From Clostridia bacterium (GTDB lineage: Bacteria; Bacillota_A; Clostridia; UMGS1810), in the NCBI GenBank assembly GCA_017437345.1, contig JAFSBJ010000012.1, forward strand, positions 1 through 7,355: a stretch of DNA of 7,355 nt. The letters are read 5' to 3'. Every line of letters begins with the position of its first letter. Position 1 is the first letter of the stretch. Below the pieces are notes generated by a model that searched no databases, was not told the DNA's origin, and worked only from the letters and a program-made list of their open reading frames with translations. Positions 1 to 5,850 of this stretch are shown one piece after another. Both the position numbers and the translations under genes were made by a program.

Positions 1-973
1 AATAAGAGTTGAATATATCGGCAAAAAAGGCTTAGTTACTGAGCTTTTAAAAGAAATGAAAAATATTCCCAACGAAGAAAAGAAAACCTTCGGTCAGACA
101 GTTAATATTCTTAAAAACGAAGTTAATGAGAAGATTAACGAAAAAAGGGAAGAATTAAAGCAAAAGGAAATCGAACTCGAAAACAGTCGTATGCCTGAGT
201 TTGACATTTCAATGCCCCCAAGCCTTGAAAGAGGTTCATATCACCCCATAACTCTCGTTCAGAGACAGTGTGAAGAGGTCTTTCGTTCAATGGGCTTTGC
301 GATAGAAGACTATAGCGAAATTGTAACCGACTATGAGTGCTTCGAAGCGTTAAATATTCCTAAAAATCACCCTGCAAGAGATATGCAGGATACCTCTTAT
401 CTTGAAAATGGTCAGCTTTTAAAATCCCATACCTCAGCTGCCCAGAATGCTATCTATAAAAAATATAAAGATGCTCTTATAAACGATGGCAAACCAATCA
501 AGGCAATCTTCCCCGGAAGATGCTTCCGTAATGAAGCCACCGATGCCTGCCATGAAAACACCTTCTTCCAGATGGAAGGCGTTATGGTAGATAAAAATAT
601 TTCCATCTCCAACCTTATTTTCTTTATGAAAACCATGCTTTCCGAGGTTTTCCAAAAGGATATCAAGGTTCGTCTCCGTCCGGGATTTTTCCCCTTTGTG
701 GAACCCGGTTTCGAACTCGACATAAGCTGTCTTATCTGCGGCGGAGAAGGCTGTCCTTCCTGTAAGCATAGCGGCTGGCTTGAATTATGCCCCTGCGGAA
801 TGATTCACCCCGAAGTTTTAAGAATGGGCGGTATTGATCCTGAGCAGTACACAGGCTTTGCCTTTGGTCTTGGGCTCACCCGTCTTGCAATGATGAAATA
901 TGGCATAAAAGACATCCGTGATTTAAACAGCGGCAGCTTAAAGAATATGTCGCAGTTTACCGACGATAAATAA
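1..973 (+). CDS. pheS: Phenylalanine--tRNA ligase alpha subunit, 5'-truncated by window edge
   Basis: Catalytic subunit of the cytoplasmic (alpha-beta)2 phenylalanyl-tRNA synthetase, which charges tRNA-Phe. The frame is open from base 2. The ATG at 56 is internal, because the 18 codons before it (IRVEYIGKKG and onward) match the usual PheS N-terminal coiled-coil arm. About 323 residues are visible against a usual 340, so roughly 15-20 are missing. Counting from the internal Met: a helical arm at 1-45, motif 1 near 60-82, motif 2 at 152-175 (GRCFRNEATDACHENTFFQ, with the conserved H-x3-F-x-Q-x-E-G), and motif 3 at 267-284 (GFAFGLGLTRLAMMKYGI). A CxxC-x4-CxxC cluster (C225/228/233/236) is followed by C245 and C247. 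Motif 3 has Thr where most class II enzymes have Glu or Asp before the Arg. pheT starts 17 bases after the stop. The identification is firm; the start lies outside the window. Confidence 0.96.
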   Translation, partial: IRVEYIGKKGLVTELLKEMKNIPNEEKKTFGQTVNILKNEVNEKINEKREELKQKEIELENSRMPEFDISMPPSLERGSYHPITLVQRQCEEVFRSMGFAIEDYSEIVTDYECFEALNIPKNHPARDMQDTSYLENGQLLKSHTSAAQNAIYKKYKDALINDGKPIKAIFPGRCFRNEATDACHENTFFQMEGVMVDKNISISNLIFFMKTMLSEVFQKDIKVRLRPGFFPFVEPGFELDISCLICGGEGCPSCKHSGWLELCPCGMIHPEVLRMGGIDPEQYTGFAFGLGLTRLAMMKYGIKDIRDLNSGSLKNMSQFTDDK

Positions 974-990
974 GAAAGGGGAGAAAGAAT

Positions 991-3363
991 ATGTTTTTAT
1001 CAATGAACTGGATTTCGGATTTTGTTGATTTATCCGGACTCGATAAGCTTGATTTAATAAGTAAGTTTTCTCTTTCCACAGCAGAAGTTGAAAACGAAAT
1101 ATTCCATAAAGGCAGCGATATTTCAGGAATAGTCGTTGCAGAAATAAAATCTGTTGAAAATCATCCCGAATCAAAAAAGCTCCATCTTTTAAAAGTGGAT
1201 ATAGGTGAAAATGAGCTTGTTGATGTTGTGTGCGGTGCGCCAAATGTCAGAGTTGGAATGAAAACTGCATTTGCTAAGCTCGGCGCTCAGATAGGAGACA
1301 TCACAATCACTCCCCGTAGCCTTGCCGGCTATACCTCCAATGGTATGTGCTGCTCAGAAAAAGAAATCGGCATAAGCGATAGTAATGATGGCATAATGGA
1401 AATAACAGACGATTTGGCAAACGGAACCGATTTAAAATCTGTCTATGAAATCGAAGATATTATCTTTGAGGTAGATAATAAATCTCTCACCAACCGTCCC
1501 GATCTCTGGGGCCATTATGGCATAGCAAGAGAATTTGCAGCCATTGCAGGAAGGGAATTAAAGCCTCTTCCATCAGTAGATCTTAATGACTATAATAATC
1601 TTCCAAAGGTTGATCTCAAAATTGAAGATCCCCTTTGCTACAGATATTCATGCCTGCAGTTTGAAGGCATTTCAAAGCATGTGAGCCCTGTTAATATGCG
1701 TATCCGTCTCTATTATTGCGGAATGCGTGCCCTTAATTTCCTGGCTGATTTAACCAACTATCTTATGCTTGAAATGGGTCAGCCTATGCATGCCTTCGAC
1801 TCCCGCAAGGTAGAAAAAATCCGTGTAAAACGCTTTGACAAACCCTTTAAATTTACAACTCTCGACGGTGTAGAGCGCGACATAGATGAAAACACCCTTA
1901 TGATATGCAATGGAGACACTCCCGTTGCAATTGCAGGCATAATGGGCGGTCTTGATTCTGAAATTGTTGAATCAACAAACACCCTCACCCTGGAATCTGC
2001 CACCTTTGATGCTTCATCAATCCGTAAATCAACCGTTCGTCTTGCTCACCGTACAGATGCTTCAATGCGCTATGAAAAGAGCCTCGACCCCGAAATGACA
2101 ACTCTTGCAGTTGCACGCTTTGTAAAGCTTTTAACCGACATTGATCCAAAAGCAGTTGTTGTTTCTTCTCTTACCGACGAATATGCATTCAAATATGACG
2201 ACATAAGCCTTAGCTTCGATAAAGCTTTTGTAAATAAATACACAGGCATCGAAATTCCCGATGAAACAATCATCACAACCTTAACAGCTCTTGGCTTTGG
2301 TGTAGATTATAACGATGGCAATTTTAAAGTGACAGTTCCTTCATGGCGCAGCACGAAGGATGTTACTATGAAAGCCGACATCATCGAAGAAATAACCCGT
2401 ATCTATGGCTATGATAACTTTGATATCAACACAGCATCCGTGCCTCTTTATCCTGTTAGAGCCGCTCAGGAAAAGAGCGATGAAGACCGCATAAAGGATA
2501 TCCTTGTTAAGCGCTATTCAATGCATGAACTCCATTCCTATATCTGGGCATATCACGATGAATATAAAGCTCTCGGAATTGAAATTGAGAATAATGTTGA
2601 GCTTGTAAATGCTACCAACCCCAATATAAAAACAATCCGTAAATCCATCGTTCCCACACAGCTTTGTCAGGTTAAATACAATACCGGCTTTGGCTCTGAT
2701 TTTTCTGTGTTTGAAATAGGCAGAGTAGTAAATGGCTTTAAAGCAGACGGAATGTGTGATGAACGCAAAAAGCTTTGTATTACTATCTATTCCAAAACAA
2801 AGGAAATGGAAGAGGTATACTTTGGCTTAAGAGATATCCTCTGCATCATAGCCGATGATATCAAACACGAAAAGCTTAGCTTTATAAAAGAAGAAGCTAC
2901 CCATTCCTATCAGCATCCCAAAAACCTCAATTCCATAATCTGTGCAGGAGTGAAGATTGGTGAAATAGGCATAGTAAATGCCTCTGTTTCCAAGAAAATA
3001 GATAAAAAAGCAAATATAGTCTATGCGGAAATAGATGTTAGCGATTTTGCAAAAATAAATAATGCAAGCATAGCCTATAAAGAAGCATCGAGATTCCCGG
3101 AAATCGAAATTGACCTTTCATTTGTTTCAGATGTTTATGCTCCAATTGCAAAAGCAATTGAAAATGCAAACTGCTCATTTATCAAGGATGTAAAGGTTGT
3201 AGATACCTATGCTGATGAAAACGGCAAATCCATCACAATCCGCATAACATTCTCACACCCCGAAAAAACCCTTTCCAAGGAAGAGGTTTTAGGGATTGTA
3301 AATCTCATGGTTTCCGAGCTTGAATCCCAAAATATCAAGCTTAAAAACGGACTCGATATGTAA
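991..3363 (+). CDS. pheT: Phenylalanine--tRNA ligase beta subunit
   Basis: Non-catalytic partner of PheS; it binds tRNA-Phe and edits Tyr-tRNA-Phe. At 790 residues it is full length for bacterial PheT. Domains in order: an N-terminal B1 piece (MNWISDFVDL); an EMAP-II-like tRNA-binding domain about 40-150 (HPESKKLHLLKVDIG, CGAPNVR, GMCCSEKEIGIS); the LTNRPDLWGHYGIARE segment at 166-181; a B3/4 editing region about 210-380 with DLTNYLMLEMGQPMHAFD near 253-270; B5 about 405-475 (PSWRSTKDV...EEITRIYGYDNF); a catalytic-like core about 490-690; and a C-terminal anticodon-binding FDX-ACB domain about 700-788 (ITFSHPEKTLSKEEV). The ATG at 991 is chosen because AGGGGAGA lies at a suitable distance upstream and Met-Phe-Leu-Ser aligns with typical PheT starts. 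It is in one operon with pheS. The tract RLYYCGMRALNFLADLTNY departs from the usual RPINNVVD-like form, so the lineage may be divergent. Confidence 0.97.
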   Translation: MFLSMNWISDFVDLSGLDKLDLISKFSLSTAEVENEIFHKGSDISGIVVAEIKSVENHPESKKLHLLKVDIGENELVDVVCGAPNVRVGMKTAFAKLGAQIGDITITPRSLAGYTSNGMCCSEKEIGISDSNDGIMEITDDLANGTDLKSVYEIEDIIFEVDNKSLTNRPDLWGHYGIAREFAAIAGRELKPLPSVDLNDYNNLPKVDLKIEDPLCYRYSCLQFEGISKHVSPVNMRIRLYYCGMRALNFLADLTNYLMLEMGQPMHAFDSRKVEKIRVKRFDKPFKFTTLDGVERDIDENTLMICNGDTPVAIAGIMGGLDSEIVESTNTLTLESATFDASSIRKSTVRLAHRTDASMRYEKSLDPEMTTLAVARFVKLLTDIDPKAVVVSSLTDEYAFKYDDISLSFDKAFVNKYTGIEIPDETIITTLTALGFGVDYNDGNFKVTVPSWRSTKDVTMKADIIEEITRIYGYDNFDINTASVPLYPVRAAQEKSDEDRIKDILVKRYSMHELHSYIWAYHDEYKALGIEIENNVELVNATNPNIKTIRKSIVPTQLCQVKYNTGFGSDFSVFEIGRVVNGFKADGMCDERKKLCITIYSKTKEMEEVYFGLRDILCIIADDIKHEKLSFIKEEATHSYQHPKNLNSIICAGVKIGEIGIVNASVSKKIDKKANIVYAEIDVSDFAKINNASIAYKEASRFPEIEIDLSFVSDVYAPIAKAIENANCSFIKDVKVVDTYADENGKSITIRITFSHPEKTLSKEEVLGIVNLMVSELESQNIKLKNGLDM

Positions 3364-3388
3364 TCTTAGTTGAAGGGAGTGTTTGTAA

Positions 3389-3616
3389 ATGCCATATATT
3401 GCGATTAAAGCCTATCCTAAAGACGACGAAACAAAGAAAAAAGTTGTTGATGAAATAAACGAAATCTTTGTTAAATACTGGGGCTGCCCAAAGGAAGCAA
3501 TATCTGTTTCCCTTGAAGAATTTCCGCCCGAAGAATGGGAAGCAAAGGTTGTTAAACCTCAGATAGAAACTAATCTTGATAAGATGATGATAATATCAGG
3601 CGAAAAGAAATACTAA
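3389..3616 (+). CDS. 4-oxalocrotonate tautomerase-superfamily small protein
   Basis: A 75-residue cytoplasmic protein beginning Met-Pro. Removal of Met would expose the N-terminal proline that is the general base of the tautomerase superfamily. The layout fits the family: beta strand PYIAIKAYP at 2-10, a long helix about 13-30, then CPKEAISVSLEEFPPEEWEAK at 33-53, where the second strand, the EEFPPEEW turn and Trp50 match the PptA/YdcE-like branch. The protein contains no arginine at all, so Arg11 and Arg39 of canonical 4-oxalocrotonate tautomerase are missing. A true 4-oxalocrotonate substrate is therefore unlikely, and the physiological substrate is unknown. It lies 25 bases after pheT with GGGAG 9 bases before its ATG, so it is probably co-transcribed with pheST. 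Nothing in the sequence links it to tRNA charging. Family assignment is confident; function is not. Confidence 0.88.
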   Translation: MPYIAIKAYPKDDETKKKVVDEINEIFVKYWGCPKEAISVSLEEFPPEEWEAKVVKPQIETNLDKMMIISGEKKY

Positions 3617-3623
3617 TTTCAAA

Positions 3624-3666
3624 AAGACCTATTTAGAAATAAATCTAAATAGGTCTTGACTTTTTT
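3624..3666 (+). terminator. Inverted repeat and T-run after the pheST operon; possible terminator overlapping an operator
   Basis: A perfect 14-bp inverted repeat (arms 3624-3637 and 3644-3657, loop aataaa) starts 7 bases after the tautomerase stop. It is followed by GAC and six T, so the RNA could form an intrinsic terminator for the pheS-pheT-tautomerase transcript. The stem is AT-rich, with only GACC/GGTC as its GC part, and the T-run is displaced by three bases, so termination may be weak. The same palindrome shares its core with the repeat at 3685-3708 and may serve mainly as a repressor site. Confidence 0.5.
3629..3652. promoter_or_regulatory. Upstream operator-like palindrome of the sdpRI-like operon (O1)
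   Basis: CTATTTAGA and TCTAAATAG half-sites separated by AATAAA, 24 bp overall. The site ends 3 bases before the -35 hexamer. It matches the second palindrome at 3685-3708 at 22 of 24 positions; only two central bases differ. ArsR-family repressors bind such AT-rich dyads as dimers. Assignment to the adjacent repressor is inferred from position and duplication. Confidence 0.72.
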
Positions 3667-3684
3667 ATGAAACTAAGATATAAT
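3656..3684 (+). promoter_or_regulatory. Sigma-A-type promoter of the sdpRI-like operon
   Basis: The -35 TTGACT (3656-3661), a 17-base spacer and the -10 TATAAT (3679-3684) are near consensus. The predicted transcription start is about 3691, inside the second palindrome. Operators lie on both sides, so strong promoter elements under tight repression are expected. Confidence 0.85.
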
Positions 3685-3711
3685 CTATTTAGAAATATTT
3701 CTAAATAGATT
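3682..3711. promoter_or_regulatory. Downstream operator palindrome overlapping -10/+1 (O2)
   Basis: A perfect 30-bp palindrome centred between 3696 and 3697, whose 24-bp core (3685-3708) has half-sites CTATTTAGA and TCTAAATAG. It begins within the -10 hexamer and covers the predicted start site, so a bound repressor would block open-complex formation. The AGGAGGT ribosome binding site of the repressor gene (3715-3721) follows directly. Autoregulation by the ArsR/SdpR-type product is the simplest reading. Confidence 0.78.
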
Positions 3712-3725
3712 TAAAGGAGGTCACA

Positions 3726-3995
3726 ATGGGTATCAACGAAACCTTTAAAGCAATATCAAATCCTGTTTGCCGCGATATTCTGCAAATCTTAAAATCAGGC
3801 AGAAAATCAGCAGGGGAGATTGCACAGAAAATAGACCTGACAGGTGCAACTGTTTCATATCATCTGTCAAGGCTCAAACAAGCCGACCTGGTTTGTGAAT
3901 ATAAATATAAAAACTATATCTATTATGAACTCAACACATCCGTCTTTGAAGAGGTTGTGAGCTGGATATATTCTCTTGGAGGTAAAAATCAATGA
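3726..3995 (+). CDS. sdpR: ArsR-family autorepressor, SdpR-like
   Basis: An 89-residue winged helix-turn-helix repressor of the ArsR/SdpR type. It opens with FKAISNPVCRDILQILKSGRKSAGEIAQK (about 7-35), followed by the recognition helix region at 39-53 (TGATVSYHLSRLKQAD) and a beta wing at 55-68 (LVCEYKYKNYIYYELN). The ELCVCD-type metal site of ArsR/SmtB sensors is absent, so it is probably not a metal sensor. In Bacillus subtilis, SdpR represses sdpRI until the membrane protein SdpI, engaged by the SdpC toxin, sequesters it. The same logic is plausible here because an SdpI-like gene overlaps the stop by ATGA. AGGAGGT sits 4 bases before the ATG. Two matching palindromes flank its promoter. 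Family is confident; orthology to sdpR rests on context and length. Confidence 0.87.
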   Translation: MGINETFKAISNPVCRDILQILKSGRKSAGEIAQKIDLTGATVSYHLSRLKQADLVCEYKYKNYIYYELNTSVFEEVVSWIYSLGGKNQ

Positions 3996-4603
3996 AATTT
4001 ATAAAATGGAAATCACTTCTGCTTACCTGCGCTGCCTGTCTTGTTCCAATTGCTTTTGGCGTGATAATTTGGAATCATCTCCCCGATAAAATAGCTATTC
4101 ATTTTGATATGTATAATAATCCCGACAATTTTTCATCAAAGGGATTTGTCGTTTTCGCTTTGCCGGTTTTAATGGTTTTTCTGCAGGTTTTCTGCTGCTT
4201 TATAAATGACATCAATTCCCATAAGCACGGCGAAAGGAAAAAATTTGAAAGAGCAACAAAGCTCATTATCCCTGTTATGACAAATATCCTTCAGCTTGTA
4301 ACCTTTGCTTATGCTTTAGGATATAATATAGATATTCGCCGAATTGTCTCCATTATTGTTGGTTGTGTGTTTCTTATAATCGGAAATTATCTTCCAAAAT
4401 TTGACTATATTAAAAATTATAACATCGATACAGGAAAAGCCCGCAAAATAAATAGATTTATGGGCTTTGAATGTGTTATAATGGGCATAGTTTTCATTGC
4501 AAGCATATTCTTTCCTCCGATTGCAACTGTAATCAGCCTGATTTTGCTTATTCCATATTCTGTCATAGGAATTATCTATGGGATTGTGGTTGGCAGAAGA
4601 TAG
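3992..4603 (+). CDS. sdpI: SdpI/DUF1648-family membrane protein
   Basis: A 203-residue polytopic membrane protein, about the length of SdpI (some 207). Hydrophobic segments lie near 8-27, 51-71, 89-110, 115-133, 156-174 and 176-199. The DUF1648 part (LPDKIAIHFDMYNNPDNFSSK, 30-50) lies between the first two, and GNYLPK at 131-136 matches the SdpI signature. Known SdpI acts as immunity protein against SdpC and as membrane receptor that sequesters SdpR. The start overlaps the repressor stop (ATGA) with GGAGG upstream at 3979-3983, which implies translational coupling. The stretch after GNYLPK lacks the GIRTPWTL-type motif I expect from SdpI and reads DYIKNYNIDTGKARKINRFMG instead. No sdpC-, sdpA- or sdpB-like gene is visible, so immunity is only one possibility; sensing of another membrane-active agent is another. 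Confidence 0.83.
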   Translation: MKFIKWKSLLLTCAACLVPIAFGVIIWNHLPDKIAIHFDMYNNPDNFSSKGFVVFALPVLMVFLQVFCCFINDINSHKHGERKKFERATKLIIPVMTNILQLVTFAYALGYNIDIRRIVSIIVGCVFLIIGNYLPKFDYIKNYNIDTGKARKINRFMGFECVIMGIVFIASIFFPPIATVISLILLIPYSVIGIIYGIVVGRR

Positions 4604-4625
4604 TGTAAAGTCTTAGTTGTAAATT

Positions 4626-4687
4626 AAAATGCAACACTTGTTTATGTTATTTATGGTTTATAATAAAACAAGTGTTGCATTTTTTTT
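4626..4687 (+). terminator. Intrinsic terminator of the sdpRI-like operon, possibly bidirectional
   Basis: A perfect 18-bp inverted repeat (arms 4626-4643 and 4666-4683) with a 22-base loop, whose right arm runs into T4681-4687. The matching A-run at the left foot means it could also stop transcripts from the other strand. It starts 23 bases after the sdpI-like stop codon and separates that operon from the TetR gene. Confidence 0.9.
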
Positions 4688-4724
4688 AATCAACTTAAAA
4701 TGTTATAAAATTTACCAAATTATA

Positions 4725-4753
4725 TCGACATTACCATAGATATAGTATATAAT
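4725..4753 (+). promoter_or_regulatory. Promoter of the TetR-family gene
   Basis: TCGACA (4725-4730), a 17-base spacer and TATAAT (4748-4753). The -10 region shares the 12-mer ATAGTATATAAT with the region in front of the 64-residue secreted ORF (5499-5510). I found no clean long dyad, so the regulator's own operator cannot be assigned. Confidence 0.72.
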
Positions 4754-4770
4754 TGTACTTGTACTAAAAC

Positions 4771-4789
4771 AAGGAGGTGGTCAGATTTG
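4771..4789 (+). promoter_or_regulatory. Ribosome binding site supporting a TTG start
   Basis: AAGGAGGT (4771-4778) lies 8 bases before TTG 4787-4789. The next in-frame ATG, at 4817, has no Shine-Dalgarno sequence ahead of it (attgatcgacatagt), so TTG is the better start. Confidence 0.8.
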
Positions 4790-5470
4790 CTTAAAAGCAT
4801 TATTGATCGACATAGTATGATTACACCCCTGTCTGATACAGAGATAAAGGTTATAAACAGCGCGACAAAACTGTTTTTGACGCAGGGCTTTTCAAAAACA
4901 ACACACAGACAGATTGCAGAGGAATCCGGAATAGGACTTGGAACAATAACATATCATTATAAGGTTAAAGAAGATTTGCTCCGCGTTCTTATTGAGGAGA
5001 TTATGGATTATCATTTAGATGTTATTGATGATGCACAAGCCAGAATAAATGATTGTCTTTTTTCCTACGCAATAGAGATTGCAGTTCAGATTGCTCTTTG
5101 TGAAACAGACGACAAAGCATATGATTTATACTACTCGGCATATAGTCACCCGGCAACCTTTGATTATATAAAGGATTGGGCTGCAAAGAAAAACTATCAT
5201 CTGCTGAAAAGCAAACTGCCCGATTGGTCGGAGGACGATTTCAGAAGAATGGAAAATATCACAAGCGGAATAGAGCTTGCAGCATTTACAGCTCCTCATA
5301 ACAGATATTTTTCGCTTAATGACAAAATCACTTTGTTTTTAGATTCAATGATGAAATTATATAATATTTCTGAGGATGAACGCAAAGAAACAATTGAAAA
5401 GGTAATAGCACTTGATTTAGAGAAAATTGCTAAAGAAATGTTTGGAAAATTTGTGAAAAGGCTTAAGTAA
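4787..5470 (+). CDS. TetR/AcrR-family transcriptional regulator
   Basis: A 227-residue DNA-binding regulator. The N-terminal TetR helix-turn-helix spans about 19-65: IKVINSATKLFLTQGFSKTTHRQIA is followed by EESGIGLGTITYHYKVKEDLL, with the recognition helix near 50-58. The rest is a helical ligand-binding and dimerisation domain without a recognisable subfamily signature, so the ligand and targets are unknown. Translation probably starts at TTG. It has its own promoter after a strong terminator and is the first gene of the accessory-looking segment. The small secreted ORF starts 63 bases downstream on the same strand and could once have been its target gene. That is suggested only by adjacency and by a 12-base match between the two -10 regions. 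Confidence 0.9.
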   Translation: MLKSIIDRHSMITPLSDTEIKVINSATKLFLTQGFSKTTHRQIAEESGIGLGTITYHYKVKEDLLRVLIEEIMDYHLDVIDDAQARINDCLFSYAIEIAVQIALCETDDKAYDLYYSAYSHPATFDYIKDWAAKKNYHLLKSKLPDWSEDDFRRMENITSGIELAAFTAPHNRYFSLNDKITLFLDSMMKLYNISEDERKETIEKVIALDLEKIAKEMFGKFVKRLK

Positions 5471-5498
5471 ATAAGAAATAAAAAAAGAAACCAATTGC

Positions 5499-5533
5499 AT
5501 AGTATATAATAAAAAAGAACGGAGGAATTTTTT
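5499..5533 (+). promoter_or_regulatory. Possible -10 box and strong ribosome binding site for the secreted ORF
   Basis: ATAGTATATAAT (5499-5510) contains a consensus -10 TATAAT (5505-5510). The position 17 bases upstream is A-rich (aaaaag), with no -35 similarity, so use of the site may need an activator or it may be inactive. GGAGGA at 5521-5526 is 7 bases before the ATG. Confidence 0.4.
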
Positions 5534-5728
5534 ATGAAACAATTTTATAGATTAACAGTGTGGCTGCTGATGGTAGCTGTGATTATAACATCTATACCGG
5601 GCCATATAGGTATAGTGTTTGCCGAAAATACAAACAACCTAACGGGCCTTCAGACTGCAACTCCTGCCGGCAACACAATAAATATTAATTCGTCTGCTTA
5701 TATTGATAACAATGATAATTGTCTGTAG
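5534..5728 (+). pseudogene. Truncated secreted protein: signal peptide plus short tail
   Basis: A 64-residue reading frame with a good ribosome binding site. Residues 1-30 form a classical Sec signal peptide: basic MKQFYR, hydrophobic core LTVWLLMVAVIITSI, then VFA, with a likely signal peptidase I cut before Glu31. The remaining 34 residues are Asn/Thr/Ser-rich and low in complexity (ATPAGNTININSSAYIDNN), like the linker at the start of large clostridial surface or polysaccharide-acting proteins. No domain follows. The frame stops just before a promoter-like sequence and a set of nested inverted repeats. I read it as the 5' stump of a larger exported-protein gene lost by insertion or deletion. 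A genuine small secreted peptide is the alternative, supported by the intact ribosome binding site and signal peptide. Confidence 0.55.
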
Positions 5729-5731
5729 TTA

Positions 5732-5760
5732 TTGTCTAAATGGTTTGTTTATGATATAAT
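5732..5760 (+). promoter_or_regulatory. Promoter-like sequence ahead of a structured non-coding region
   Basis: TTGTCT (5732-5737), a 17-base spacer and TATAAT (5755-5760), preceded by the extended -10 TG (5752-5753). The predicted start is about 5767. No ORF with a ribosome binding site follows within 250 bases; what follows is the branched inverted-repeat region. Confidence 0.55.
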
Positions 5761-5841
5761 TGGCATATACAGAATTTTATTTTATAAAATTCTTAAAAGC
5801 CTGACGGCTTTCTGCAGTCTTTCAGCCTGCGTATGCCAATT
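5758..5841. repeat. Nested inverted-repeat element with branched (cloverleaf-like) fold
   Basis: An outer 10-bp inverted repeat (AATTGGCATA 5758-5767, TATGCCAATT 5832-5841) encloses smaller stems: AGAATTTTA/TAAAATTCT (5771-5779, 5785-5793, loop of 5), AAAGCC/GGCTTT (5796-5801, 5806-5811, loop TGAC) and GCAG/CTGC (5814-5817, 5827-5830). GGCT at 5806-5809 can instead pair with AGCC at 5824-5827, so two folds compete. It has none of the conserved tRNA sequences and no usable anticodon arm. It may be a dispersed MITE-like repeat or a structured small RNA; a single window cannot decide. Confidence 0.6.
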
Positions 5842-5850
5842 GACGGCGTC

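Noticed and set aside
434..769. Minus-strand ORFs inside pheS (434-769, 454-723)
   Set aside because: They lie entirely within a strongly conserved + strand gene, have no family resemblance and look like frame shadows.
938..2276. Minus-strand ORFs inside pheT (938-1243, 1779-2003, 2070-2276)
   Set aside because: They are antisense to conserved PheT domains, with no ribosome binding sites or recognisable domains.
3364..4620. Repeated TCTTAGTTG after pheT (3364-3372 region) and after the sdpI-like gene (4610-4618 region)
   Set aside because: A 9-base match in AT-rich DNA with no flanking similarity is expected by chance.
4758..4773. CTTGT/ACAAG dyad near the TetR start as a TetR operator
   Set aside because: The arms are only 5 bp and merge with the ribosome binding site; a wider dyad at 4745-4766 matches poorly. 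It is too weak to call.
5758..5841. tRNA gene suggested by the cloverleaf-like pairing
   Set aside because: The outer stem is 10 bp, the inner stems do not match D, anticodon and T arms, and the GGTTCGAAT-type T-loop sequence is missing.
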